A DNA stretch of 22,688 bases, taken from NCBI GenBank assembly GCA_964552395.1, contig CAZKGM010000048.1, forward strand, positions 1 to 22,688, in the 5' to 3' direction. The stretch is from JAJDNH01 sp964552395 (lineage in GTDB: Bacteria; Acidobacteriota; Thermoanaerobaculia; Thermoanaerobaculales; Sulfomarinibacteraceae). The notes under the pieces were generated by a model. It saw nothing but the letters and a program-made list of their open reading frames with translations. It did no database searches and was not told where the DNA came from. Shown here piece after piece: positions 1 through 7,562 of the stretch (positions are counted from its first letter, which is position 1; each line of letters opens with the position of its first letter). A program made the translations under genes and the position numbers.

Positions 1-416
1 CACGCGAGACGACCTGCGCCCACCCGGGAGGGGGGAAACGGAAGACGGAAAACGCCCGAGCGGGAGGAAGCAGGTGGTTGGCGCAATAGAAGAGTATCTC
101 CGGGGCGATTGCAGAACGTGGGCGCGAGGGGTACGGAGAAGGGGTTCTCCAGAGCGTTGACAGGGGATTCTCCGAAATGCTCGGAGAAGGGTGCTTCCCG
201 GCGATCGCGGGGGGAGTCCCCGAAACGATGGGAGAAGCGTCCGTTGGAGGACGGGGCCAGAGTTCTTCGGGCGCGAGGGGGAGCGTCTTCCGTTTCCCGT
301 TTCCCTTCCCCTCCCGGGTGGGCGGGCTGGCCTTAATCACCTAATCACTCAATCACTTAATAACTCCTCCTTCTCCCAGCGCGCGGGAGACGCTCACCTC
401 TCCTCAAGCCTGGGAC
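1..416. repeat. Non-coding leader region with 48-bp-period degenerate tandem repeat and GC-rich boxes
   Basis: I find no convincing gene here; the short open frames lack ribosome binding sites and family resemblance. At 21-67 there is an inverted copy of the box that recurs at about 283-326 (7-mers CGTCTTC, CGTTTCC, CGTTTCC, then CCCGGGTGGGCGGG). Between about 87 and 283 the sequence repeats with a 48-bp period: GGAGAAG occurs at exactly 135, 183 and 231, and each unit holds paired TTCTCC or CCCC blocks that make hairpins (135-150, 168-188, 211-221). From 333 to 364 there are four 8-bp units of the type TTAATCAC. The function of all of these is unknown. Confidence 0.6.
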
Positions 417-445
417 TTGACAGACGATCTCATCGGCGTTATAAC
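417..445 (+). promoter_or_regulatory. Sigma70-type promoter of the exporter operon
   Basis: TTGACA (417-422) and TATAAC (440-445) are separated by 17 bp, which is almost the consensus sigma70 promoter. It lies 42 bp upstream of the TetR start codon, and its -10 hexamer overlaps the left arm of the palindrome at 443-475. This is read directly from sequence and not tested. Confidence 0.8.
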
Positions 446-475
446 TAACCCGTCGGTTTAACCAACCGGTTAGTT
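443..475. promoter_or_regulatory. 33-bp palindromic TetR-family operator
   Basis: The outer arms AACTAACC (443-450) and GGTTAGTT (468-475) are perfect reverse complements. Across the whole 33 bp only two symmetric base pairs and the central base break the symmetry, and the inner part reads GGTTTAACC. It covers the end of the -10 hexamer and the presumed transcription start, just upstream of the TetR gene. This is the classic place for an autorepressing TetR operator. The length suggests binding of a long footprint or of two dimers. That the 487-1131 product binds it is inferred from position. Confidence 0.8.
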
Positions 476-486
476 CGGAGGCGAAC

Positions 487-1131
487 ATGAACGACTCGAC
501 ACACGAAAGCACGGTTCCCACGGCAGTGCGGATCCTGGCTGCCGCTGAAGAGGTGTTCGCCGAAAGCGGCTATGCCGGTGCGCGGGTCGACGAGATCGCC
601 CGCCGCGCGGGGGTCAACAAGGCGATGCTCTACTACCACGTGGGCGACAAGGCGGCGCTGTACGGGGGCGTGCTCCGCATCTACTTCCAGGTTCTAACCG
701 GCAAGCTCGCCGACGCCTTGGCCGGCAGTGTGGACCCGCGCGAGCGCCTGCGCCGGCTGCAGGTCGCGTTCGCCGACACCGCCACCACCCACCCCCACTT
801 CCCGCAGATCATGCTGCGCGAGATCGCGGCCGGCGGCGCCAACCTCCCGGTCGAGGCCCTCGAGGGCATGGCGCGGTTCATGTCCACTACCCGCGAGGTG
901 GTCGAGGACGGCTGCAAGCGCGGCGTCTTCCGGAGCGACGTCGAGCCGCTGCTGACCCACATCATGGTGGTCGGCAGCGTGGTGTTTGCCGCCAACGGCC
1001 TGCGCCTGCTCGAGCGGCTGGCCGAGGCCGGTGTCGCGGCCCCCGAGGTTCCCTACAGCCTGGCCGAGATCGCCACGCTGGCCAACGACATCATCCTCAA
1101 CGGCATTACTTCCGAAGGAGTCACGTCATGA
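487..1131 (+). CDS. TetR/AcrR-family transcriptional repressor of the exporter operon (CecR-like context)
   Basis: This 214-residue protein is the usual length for a TetR repressor. The N-terminal domain (about residues 11-57) carries the family helix-turn-helix around VDEIARRAGVNKAMLYYHV, with the typical invariant tyrosines and the following KAALY. The rest is a helical ligand-binding domain that cannot be matched to a known inducer. The start is supported by GGAGG at 477-481, five bases before the ATG. The gene is first in a seven-gene exporter operon and follows a palindrome at 443-475 that overlaps the promoter, so it probably represses itself and the pump until a drug-like ligand binds. 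In E. coli the TetR protein CecR heads the ybhGFSR operon in the same way. Its stop overlaps the next start (ATGA at 1128-1131). The inducer is unknown. Confidence 0.93.
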   Translation: MNDSTHESTVPTAVRILAAAEEVFAESGYAGARVDEIARRAGVNKAMLYYHVGDKAALYGGVLRIYFQVLTGKLADALAGSVDPRERLRRLQVAFADTATTHPHFPQIMLREIAAGGANLPVEALEGMARFMSTTREVVEDGCKRGVFRSDVEPLLTHIMVVGSVVFAANGLRLLERLAEAGVAAPEVPYSLAEIATLANDIILNGITSEGVTS

Positions 1132-2114
1132 GATCCAAGCATCTCGCAGTTCTTTCCGCCCTGACCCTCACGCTGGCCGCCACGGCCTGCGGCGACGGCA
1201 GGGACAACGGGCGCATCCACGCCTCAGGACACATCGAGGCGACCCAGGTCCGGCTCGCGGCCAAAGTCGGCGGCAGCCTGCTCGAGGCGCCGCTGCAGGA
1301 GGGCGATACGGTGCACGCCGGCGACCTGGTCGCCCGCCTCGACACCGCCGACGCCGAGCACGAGCTGGCCCGCGCGCGGGCCGAGGCGGAGGCCGCCGAC
1401 GCGCGGCTGCGCCTGCTGCTCAAAGGCACGCGGGTCGAGGACCTCAACCGCGCCGAGCAGCAGCTCGCCCAGGCCCAGGCCGAGCTCGACAGCGCCAACC
1501 GCGACCTCGAGCGGCTGGAGGGGCTGGCCAAACGCGGCACCGCCACCGAGAAGGCCCGCGACGACGCCCGCACCCGCAAGGAGGTGGCGCAGCGGCAGGT
1601 GTCGGGCTTGCGCGCCGAGCTCGACAAGCTGACCGCAGGGCCGCGCCGCGAGGAGATCGAGGCGGCGCGGGCGCAACGGGCCGCCGCCGCGGCCGCGGTC
1701 GCGGGCATCCAGCAGCGCATCAGCGAGGCGACGGTGGTCGCGCCGCGTGACGGCGTCATCACCAACCGCATCGGCGAGCCCGGCGAGGTGCTGCCGCCGG
1801 GGGCGCCGATCGCGGTCCTCACGGACCTCGCCCACCCGTGGCTGAACGCCTACGTGGACGAGCCATCACTGTCCCGCATCAAGCTCGGCGACTCCGTCGA
1901 GGTGCGCGCCGACGGGCAGCCGAAGCCCTTCGTCGGCAAGGTTTCCTACATCTCGCCGGCGGCCGAGTTCACGCCCAAGAACGTGCAGACGCCGGAGGAA
2001 CGGGCCAAGCTGGTGTTCAAGGTCAAGGTCGCGCTCGACAACGCGAGCGGCGTCTTCAAGCCCGGAATGCCGGCCGACGCGTACTTCGGTCAGGCTTCAG
2101 GGAGCGGCAAGTGA
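1128..2114 (+). CDS. ybhG: HlyD/YbhG-type periplasmic adaptor lipoprotein of ABC exporter
   Basis: This 328-residue membrane fusion protein bridges an inner-membrane ABC transporter to an outer-membrane channel. The N-terminus is a lipoprotein signal, with hydrophobic residues 6-20 and cysteine 21 in LAATAC, so it is probably anchored by lipid. Residues 35-70 form the first half of the biotinyl-lipoyl-like domain. About 75-200 is a charged, alanine-rich coiled-coil hairpin containing KGTRVEDLNRAEQQL and AGPRREEIEAARAQ, which are marks of the EmrA/YbhG group. Residues 202-231 (VVAPRDGVITNRIGEPGEVL) complete the lipoyl domain. FTPKNVQTPEERAKLVFKVKV near residue 281 is the very characteristic YbhG beta-barrel segment. 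The gene overlaps the TetR gene by 4 bp and its stop overlaps the GTG start of the first ATPase, so translation is probably coupled. Confidence 0.93.
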   Translation: MRSKHLAVLSALTLTLAATACGDGRDNGRIHASGHIEATQVRLAAKVGGSLLEAPLQEGDTVHAGDLVARLDTADAEHELARARAEAEAADARLRLLLKGTRVEDLNRAEQQLAQAQAELDSANRDLERLEGLAKRGTATEKARDDARTRKEVAQRQVSGLRAELDKLTAGPRREEIEAARAQRAAAAAAVAGIQQRISEATVVAPRDGVITNRIGEPGEVLPPGAPIAVLTDLAHPWLNAYVDEPSLSRIKLGDSVEVRADGQPKPFVGKVSYISPAAEFTPKNVQTPEERAKLVFKVKVALDNASGVFKPGMPADAYFGQASGSGK

Positions 2115-3055
2115 GCGACACCGTTCTTGACGCCCGCGGCCTGGTGGTCCGCTACGGCGCCACCGAGGCCGTCAAGGGCATCGACCTGGCGGTCGGGCGC
2201 GGCGAGATCGTCGGTCTGATCGGTCCCGACGGCGCCGGCAAGACGTCGACGTTGCGGGTGCTGGCCGGCCTGCTGCGGCGCAGCGGCGGCCGCGCCGAGG
2301 CGTTCGGGCAGCCGCTGTGGCGCAACCGGCGCGCGCTCCACCACCGGATCGGCTACCTCGCGCAGCGGTTCGCCCTCTACGGCGACCTGACCGTCGACGA
2401 GAACATCCAGTTCTTCGCCCTCATGTACTCGGTGGTCGGCTGGCGAGAGCGCCGCGACGAGCTGCTGCGGCGGGTCGAGTTGATCCGCTTCCGGGACCGC
2501 CAGGCCGACCGCCTGTCCGGCGGCATGAAGCAGAAGCTGGCGCTCGCCTGCACCCTGATCCACTCGCCGGAGGTGCTGCTGCTGGACGAGCCCACGACCG
2601 GCGTGGACCCGGTCACCCGCCGCGAGCTGTGGCGCTTCCTCGGCGAGCTGGTGGGAGAGGGGCTGACCCTGGTGGTAGCGACCCCCTACCTGGACGAGGC
2701 CGAGCGCTGCTCGCGCGTGGTGCTGATGGATCACGGCCGGGTGCTGGCGGACGCGCCGCCGGCGCAGATTCCAGAGCGCCTGCCGGGCCGTGTCGTCGAG
2801 GTCACCGGCGGCGCCCGCGGCGAGGTCACGCGCATCCTCGGGGCTCTGCCCGGGGCCGCGGACGTGACGGTGTTCGGGGCGACTGTGCACGTGCGCCTGG
2901 TCGACACCGAGGACCCGGTCGGCGCGGTGCGCACCGCGCTCGGGGCCGGCGGCGTCTCGCCAGACGACGTGCGCGAGATCCGCGCCGGCCTGGAGGACAC
3001 TTTTCTTTACCTGACCGACACCCACTCACCCGACTCGCAAGGGGAGGCAGCATGA
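2111..3055 (+). CDS. ybhF: ABC transporter ATPase 1, matching the N-terminal half of YbhF, switch histidine replaced by proline
   Basis: This 314-residue nucleotide-binding protein starts at GTG 2111, overlapping the adaptor stop. An open frame continues further upstream but only inside the adaptor gene. Motifs: Walker A GPDGAGKT (38-45), Q-loop Q85, signature LSGGMKQ (135-141), Walker B VLLLDE (155-160) and D-loop GVDP (164-167). The H-loop position reads ATPYLDEAE with Pro192 where the catalytic switch histidine would be, so its own ATP site is probably weak or inactive. GPDGAGKT and a proline at this place are, as I recall, typical of the first ATPase domain of YbhF-like fused transporters. 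About 100 C-terminal residues follow, as in drug-export ATPases. It should pair with the ATPase at 4389-5369 as an asymmetric heterodimer. ATGA at 3052-3055 overlaps the next gene. Confidence 0.92.
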   Translation: MSDTVLDARGLVVRYGATEAVKGIDLAVGRGEIVGLIGPDGAGKTSTLRVLAGLLRRSGGRAEAFGQPLWRNRRALHHRIGYLAQRFALYGDLTVDENIQFFALMYSVVGWRERRDELLRRVELIRFRDRQADRLSGGMKQKLALACTLIHSPEVLLLDEPTTGVDPVTRRELWRFLGELVGEGLTLVVATPYLDEAERCSRVVLMDHGRVLADAPPAQIPERLPGRVVEVTGGARGEVTRILGALPGAADVTVFGATVHVRLVDTEDPVGAVRTALGAGGVSPDDVREIRAGLEDTFLYLTDTHSPDSQGEAA

Positions 3056-4392
3056 GAGACACGTTCAGAAACCGTTGCGGACGGACACTGGTGGCGGCGC
3101 TGCTGGCCGCCGGCCTGGCTGCGGGCGCCGCGGCGGAGACGCTCAAGCTCAACGCCGACGCCGCTGCGCGCCGCGCCCTCGAGGTCTCGCACGGCGCCGC
3201 CGCCGCGGCCCAGCGGGTGGCCGGGGCGAGCTCGAAGTTGGCCGCCGCCGACGCCGCCCGCATGCCGACGATCAGCGCCGGAGCCACCGTCCAGGAGCGC
3301 AGCTCGGTGCCCGAGCTTGCAGTCCGTTTCGACCCCACGGGCCCGCCGCTAACGATCTTTCCCGACATCCGGACCGCGTACAACGTCGGCCTCGACGTCA
3401 CCCAGCCGCTGTACACCGGCGGCAGCGTGACGGCGGCGCGCGCGGCGTCCCGGCACGAGCTGGACGCGGCGCGCGCGGATGAAAGCTCGACACGCTCCGC
3501 GGTCGCCCTTAACGCCCGCCTCGCCTACTGGCGCACGGCCGCCGACCTGGCCTCGGTGGACACAGCAAAGAGCCAGCAGCGGCGCGCCGAGCGACTGCTC
3601 GAGGACGCCCACTCGCTGCGCCAAGCCGGGATGGCGGTCGACGCCGACGTGCTGGCGGGCGAGGCGCGGACCGCGGCCGCCCGCCTCGCCGTGATCCGTG
3701 CCCAGACCGCGGCCGATGATGCGATGGCGGCGCTGCGCTCCCTCCTGCAGGTGCCAAGCGGGACCACCGTCGAGCTCGCCGACGCGATGCCGGCTACCCT
3801 GCCGGCGGCGCCGGCGCCGCTGCCGGCCCTCCAGGAGCAGGCGCGCAAGCACCGGCCCGAGATCGACGCCCTCGCGGCGCGGGTCGAGGCGCTCGGCGCG
3901 CGCGAGGAGGTCGCCGGCGCGGCCAGCCGGCCAACGGTCGGCGCCAGCGCGCAGTGGGACCTGGCGCGTCCCAACCAGCGCTACCTGCCGATGAAGGACG
4001 AGTGGAACGACTCCTGGAGCATCGCCATCGCGGCGCGTTGGAAGCTATGGGACGGCGGCCGCACCGGCGCCGAGACGGCGGTCGTGCGGGCCGAGAAACG
4101 GGCCCTCGCCGAGGAGCTCGCCGACGCGCGGCGCCGGGTCGACCTCGACGTCGAGCGGGCGCGGCTGCAGGTCGAGTCGGCGCTGGCTGCGGTGACCGCC
4201 GCCGACGCCTCTCGGCAGGCCGCGGCGGCACGTTTGACCGCCGAGGAGGAGCGCTACCAGGCCGGGCTCGCCACCACTTCGGACGTCCTCGCCGCCCAGG
4301 CCGACCTTGCCGCAGCCGAGACGCAGCAGGTCGAGGCGAGGACCGGGGCGTGGACCGCGAGCGCGCGGCTGGACTGGGCGGTGGGACGATGA
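3052..4392 (+). CDS. TolC-family outer-membrane efflux protein
   Basis: This 446-residue protein is the usual TolC/OEP length. It has a Sec signal peptide (basic RNRCGR, hydrophobic LVAALLAAGLAAGAA, cleavage near residue 28). Two repeated OEP halves follow, rich in long alanine/glutamate helices. The beta-strand part of the first repeat includes VGLDVTQPLYTGGSV, and the second repeat has the equivalent SIAIAARWKLWDGGRTGAE. The motif QPLYTGG/WKLWDGGR before a long helix is diagnostic of TolC-type trimers. The C-terminal helix ends ERYQAGLATTSDVLAAQADL, also a family hallmark. The ATG at 3052 overlaps the preceding stop, and GGGGAGG lies just upstream. An in-frame extension to 2317 exists but runs through the ATPase gene and is rejected. 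Its place between two ATPase genes is unusual and supplies the operon with its own exit duct. Confidence 0.92.
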   Translation: MRDTFRNRCGRTLVAALLAAGLAAGAAAETLKLNADAAARRALEVSHGAAAAAQRVAGASSKLAAADAARMPTISAGATVQERSSVPELAVRFDPTGPPLTIFPDIRTAYNVGLDVTQPLYTGGSVTAARAASRHELDAARADESSTRSAVALNARLAYWRTAADLASVDTAKSQQRRAERLLEDAHSLRQAGMAVDADVLAGEARTAAARLAVIRAQTAADDAMAALRSLLQVPSGTTVELADAMPATLPAAPAPLPALQEQARKHRPEIDALAARVEALGAREEVAGAASRPTVGASAQWDLARPNQRYLPMKDEWNDSWSIAIAARWKLWDGGRTGAETAVVRAEKRALAEELADARRRVDLDVERARLQVESALAAVTAADASRQAAAARLTAEEERYQAGLATTSDVLAAQADLAAAETQQVEARTGAWTASARLDWAVGR

Positions 4393-5369
4393 GCGACATC
4401 ATCGTCGGGGCCCGCGAGCTGACGCGCACGTTCGGCGCCTTCACGGCGGTCGACCGGGTGAGCTTCGAGGTCCGACGCGGTGAGGTGTTCGGTTTCTTGG
4501 GCTCCAACGGCGCCGGCAAGACGACCACTATCCGCATACTGTGCGGGCTGCTCGCACCGACCTCGGGCAGCGCCTCGGTGGCCGGCTTCGACGTTGCCTC
4601 GCAGGCCGACCAGATCAAACGCCGGGTCGGCTACATGTCGCAGAAGTTCTCGCTGTACGGCGACCTCACGGTCGAGGAGAACCTGCGTTTCTGGGGCGGC
4701 GCGTACGGCCTGTTCGGCGACCGCATCGAGGAGCGGGCCCGCTGGGCGGTGGCCACCGCCGGCCTCGAGGAGCAGCGCGACGAGCTGGTCCGCGACCTGC
4801 CTGGCGGCTACCGGCAGCGGCTCGCGCTTGGCACCGCGCTGCTGCACGAGCCACCGGTGGTGTTCCTGGACGAGCCGACCGGCGGCGTCGACCCGGCGGC
4901 CCGACGGCGCTTCTGGGACCTCATCGACGAGCTCGCGGCGGGCGGCACCACGGTGTTCGTGACCACCCACTACATGGACGAGGCGGAGCGCTGCCATCGG
5001 GTGGCGCTGATGCACGCGGGGCGCCTGATCGGGCTCGACTCGATCCCGGCGCTGAAGCGCACCTTCCCGGCCGACAGCGTGGTCGAGATCTCGTGCCCGC
5101 GCTGCGCGCAGGCGCTGGTGACCCTGGAAGCGCTGCCGGGCGTGAGCGAGGTGGCGCTGTTCGGCGACACCCTACACGCCGTTCTCGAGCAACCCGGCGG
5201 CCTCGAGGCGCTGCGCGCCGAGCTCGCCGGGCGCGGCTTCGAGCCGGTCCGGGTGCGGGCGATCGTGCCCTCGCTCGAGGACGTATTCATCCGCGCCATC
5301 ACCGAGGCCGAGGCCGGCGAGCAGGCGGCCCTGACGGGCGCCGCGGCGCCGGCGGGAGGTGGAGCATGA
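4389..5369 (+). CDS. ybhF: ABC transporter ATPase 2, matching the C-terminal half of YbhF
   Basis: This 326-residue nucleotide-binding protein begins at ATG 4389, overlapping the TolC stop. Motifs: Walker A GSNGAGKT (38-45), Q-loop Q85, signature LPGGYRQ (137-143, with Pro for the usual Ser), Walker B VVFLDE (157-162), D-loop GVDP (166-169) and a normal switch histidine, His194 in TTHYMDEAE. This subunit therefore keeps the catalytic histidine that the first ATPase lacks. Its LPGG signature differs from LSGG, and the signature of one subunit completes the ATP site of the other. After the ATPase core comes a roughly 110-residue tail containing CPRC (236-239), a two-cysteine knuckle that could hold a metal or be chance. 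The stop overlaps the permease start (ATGA at 5366-5369). Confidence 0.93.
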   Translation: MSDIIVGARELTRTFGAFTAVDRVSFEVRRGEVFGFLGSNGAGKTTTIRILCGLLAPTSGSASVAGFDVASQADQIKRRVGYMSQKFSLYGDLTVEENLRFWGGAYGLFGDRIEERARWAVATAGLEEQRDELVRDLPGGYRQRLALGTALLHEPPVVFLDEPTGGVDPAARRRFWDLIDELAAGGTTVFVTTHYMDEAERCHRVALMHAGRLIGLDSIPALKRTFPADSVVEISCPRCAQALVTLEALPGVSEVALFGDTLHAVLEQPGGLEALRAELAGRGFEPVRVRAIVPSLEDVFIRAITEAEAGEQAALTGAAAPAGGGA

Positions 5370-6469
5370 TCCGCCGCACCCTGGCCGTGGCGGTCAAAGA
5401 GCTGCTGCAGCTCAAGCGCGATTGGCGCTCGACCGCGACCCTGCTCGGGATGCCGCTGGTGCTGCTGCTGATCTACGGCTTCGCCCTTTCCTTCGACGTC
5501 CAGCACATCCGCCTCGCCGTCATCGACCACGATGGCACGCAGGCGGCACGCGACGTCGCCCAGGCGTTCCTCGAGAGCGGCTACTTCGACCTCATCCACC
5601 GCGGCCACGACCAGCGCGTGCTCGACGGGCTGTTCGACTCCGGCCGCGCGCAGGCCGCGATCGTGATCCCGGACCGCTACGGCGCCGACCTGGAGGCCGG
5701 GCGCGCGATCAGCGTCCAGTTCGTGCTCGACGGCTCCGACTCGCAGACCGCAACCACCATCCTCAGCTATGCGCGGCAGATCGTGGGCTCGCTGTCGCCG
5801 GTGGTGCGCACCCCCGGCGGGCTGGCGCCGATCGCGCCGCGGCCGCTGGTCTGGTACAACCCGGACCTATCCTCCTCCCGCTTCCTGGTGCCAGGGCTGG
5901 TGGCGTTCATCCTCATGATCACCTCGGTCATCGCCACCTCACTGGCGGTCGTCCGCGAGAAGGAACATGGGACCATGGAGTCGCTGCGGGCGACACCGCT
6001 GCTGGCGATCGAGCTGCTACTCGGCAAGACCCTCCCCTACCTGCTGGTGGCCTCCCTTTCCGCCGCCGGCTCGCTGCTGCTGGCATGGGCGCTGTTCGGG
6101 GTGCCGCTGCACGGCTCGCCGCTGTGGCTGGCCCTGGTGACGCTGCTGTTCCTGTTCGGTGGCCTCGGCTGGGGGGTGCTGATCTCGACCCTCTCCGACA
6201 CCCAGCAGGTGGCCTTCCAGCTCGGCCTGCTGTCGACAATGCTGCCGACGCTTCTGCTGTCGGGTTTCATCTTTCCCATCTCATCGATGCCGAAGGCGGT
6301 GCAGCTCGTAACTCACATCGTGCCCGCGCGCTACTACCTGGTCGCCCTCAGGGAGATCATCCTCAAGGGCGCGGGCCCAGCGGTCTGGTGGAGTCAGATC
6401 GTCGGGCTGGCGGTGTTCGCGGTCGCGGTGCTCACCCTCGCCACCGTCCGCACAATCCGGAGCCTGTAG
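5366..6469 (+). CDS. ybhS: ABC-2 type permease, YbhS-like
   Basis: This 367-residue ABC-2 membrane protein has the expected layout. A cytoplasmic start with AVKELLQLKRDWR leads into a first membrane helix (about 25-43). A periplasmic domain of about 130 residues follows, starting FDVQHIRLAVIDHD. Then a block of five helices runs from about residue 175. The coupling-helix segment VVREKEHGTMESLRATPL and the late motif LSGFIFPISSMP are typical of the YbhS/YbhR drug-export permeases. GGAGGTGGAG sits just before the ATG at 5366, and ATGA overlaps the ATPase stop. It should form a heterodimer with the next gene product and use the two ATPases, with the adaptor and TolC protein completing the envelope-spanning pump. 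The substrate is not evident; E. coli YbhGFSR has been linked to drug and cation export. Confidence 0.93.
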   Translation: MIRRTLAVAVKELLQLKRDWRSTATLLGMPLVLLLIYGFALSFDVQHIRLAVIDHDGTQAARDVAQAFLESGYFDLIHRGHDQRVLDGLFDSGRAQAAIVIPDRYGADLEAGRAISVQFVLDGSDSQTATTILSYARQIVGSLSPVVRTPGGLAPIAPRPLVWYNPDLSSSRFLVPGLVAFILMITSVIATSLAVVREKEHGTMESLRATPLLAIELLLGKTLPYLLVASLSAAGSLLLAWALFGVPLHGSPLWLALVTLLFLFGGLGWGVLISTLSDTQQVAFQLGLLSTMLPTLLLSGFIFPISSMPKAVQLVTHIVPARYYLVALREIILKGAGPAVWWSQIVGLAVFAVAVLTLATVRTIRSL

Positions 6470-6470
6470 C

Positions 6471-7562
6471 ATGCGTACCCTACTCAACCTGCTCGTCAAG
6501 GAGCTGCTGCAGCTCAAACGCGACCCGAAGATCCTGCCGATCCTGTTCGTCGCACCGGTCATCCAGCTGCTGGTCCTCGGCTACGCCGCCACCACCGACA
6601 TCAAGCACGTGGAGCTGGCCGTGTGCGACCTCGACCACACCACGGCCAGCCGCGAGCTGGTCGACCATTTCACCAGCTCGACCTACTTCCAGCTGGTCTC
6701 GGCTGTGCCGTCGCAGGACCGGCTGGACCCGTTGCTGGAGTCGGGAGCGGCCCGCATCGCGCTCACCATCCCTGCCGGCTTCGCAGCCGACCGGATCTCC
6801 GGCCGCCCGGGGACGGTGCAGATCGTCGCCGACGGCTCGGACGCCATGGCCGGGACCATCGGTCTCGGCTACGCGATGACGGCGGTCCAGCTCGACTCGG
6901 CGCTGGGCGGTGTCACCTCCCAGGTGGAGGTGCGCCCCAAGGTGCTGTACAACCCCGACCTGCTGTCCCGGAACTTCATGGTGCCCGGCGTGCTGGCGAT
7001 GATCAGCATGGTGATGACCATGATGCTGACCGCGATGGCGCTGGTGCGCGAGCGCGAGGTCGGCACCATGGAGCAGCTCCTGGTCACCCCGCTCAAGCCC
7101 GGCCAGCTCATCCTCGGCAAGCTGCTGCCGTACGCGCTGGTCGGCTTCATCGAGATTCTGACCGCGCTGCCGCTGGTGCTGTACTGGTTCCAGGTGCCGC
7201 TGCGCGGCTCGCTGGCGCTGCTTCTGGTTCTGTGCCTACCGTTCATGCTGTGCACGCTGGGTCTCGGGCTGCTGGTGTCGACTCTGACGCAGACCCAGCA
7301 GCAGGCAATGATGCTGGCGGCCTTCGTCTTCATGCTGCCGCAGATCTACCTGTCGGGGTTCATCTTCCCGATTCAGAACATGCCGAAGCTGTTCCAGCTG
7401 CTGACCTACGTGGTGCCGCTGCGCTACTTCGTCGTCATCCTGCGCGGTGTGTTCCTCAAGGGCGTCGGCCTGGCGGTCCTGTGGCCGCAGGTGCTGGCTC
7501 TGCTCGGGCTCGGCGCCGTGATCCTGGCACTCGCGCGGCTGCGGTTCCAGCGGCAGCTGTAG
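6471..7562 (+). CDS. ybhR: ABC-2 type permease, YbhR-like
   Basis: This 363-residue protein is a paralogue of the preceding permease with the same plan: NLLVKELLQLKRDPKILPI before helix 1, a periplasmic domain that opens TDIKHVELAVCDLDHT, and five C-terminal helices from about residue 175. It shares the motifs VREREVGTMEQLLVTPLKP and LSGFIFPIQNMPK. The ATG at 6471 follows the previous TAG by one base, so it is the last gene of the operon. The two permeases differ in sequence throughout, so the transmembrane channel is a true heterodimer. Downstream there is only repeat-rich spacer and no further codirectional gene for about 400 bp. Confidence 0.93.
   Translation: MRTLLNLLVKELLQLKRDPKILPILFVAPVIQLLVLGYAATTDIKHVELAVCDLDHTTASRELVDHFTSSTYFQLVSAVPSQDRLDPLLESGAARIALTIPAGFAADRISGRPGTVQIVADGSDAMAGTIGLGYAMTAVQLDSALGGVTSQVEVRPKVLYNPDLLSRNFMVPGVLAMISMVMTMMLTAMALVREREVGTMEQLLVTPLKPGQLILGKLLPYALVGFIEILTALPLVLYWFQVPLRGSLALLLVLCLPFMLCTLGLGLLVSTLTQTQQQAMMLAAFVFMLPQIYLSGFIFPIQNMPKLFQLLTYVVPLRYFVVILRGVFLKGVGLAVLWPQVLALLGLGAVILALARLRFQRQL

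Noticed and set aside
2317..3051. In-frame upstream extension of the TolC-type gene, which would fuse it to other sequence
   Set aside because: The extension lies in another phase of the ATPase gene and translates to proline/arginine-rich noise. The signal peptide begins at 3052, next to a ribosome site.
5094..5105. CPRC zinc-knuckle-like motif in ATPase 2
   Set aside because: There is only one cysteine pair and no second pair nearby. A metal site would need four ligands, so it is not reported as a domain.
3954..5365. Long in-frame extensions before ATPase 2 (3954-4388) and before the first permease (4541-5365)
   Set aside because: Both run inside the preceding genes in another phase and read as arginine-rich noise. 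Real starts at 4389 and 5366 sit on ATGA overlaps with correct N-termini.
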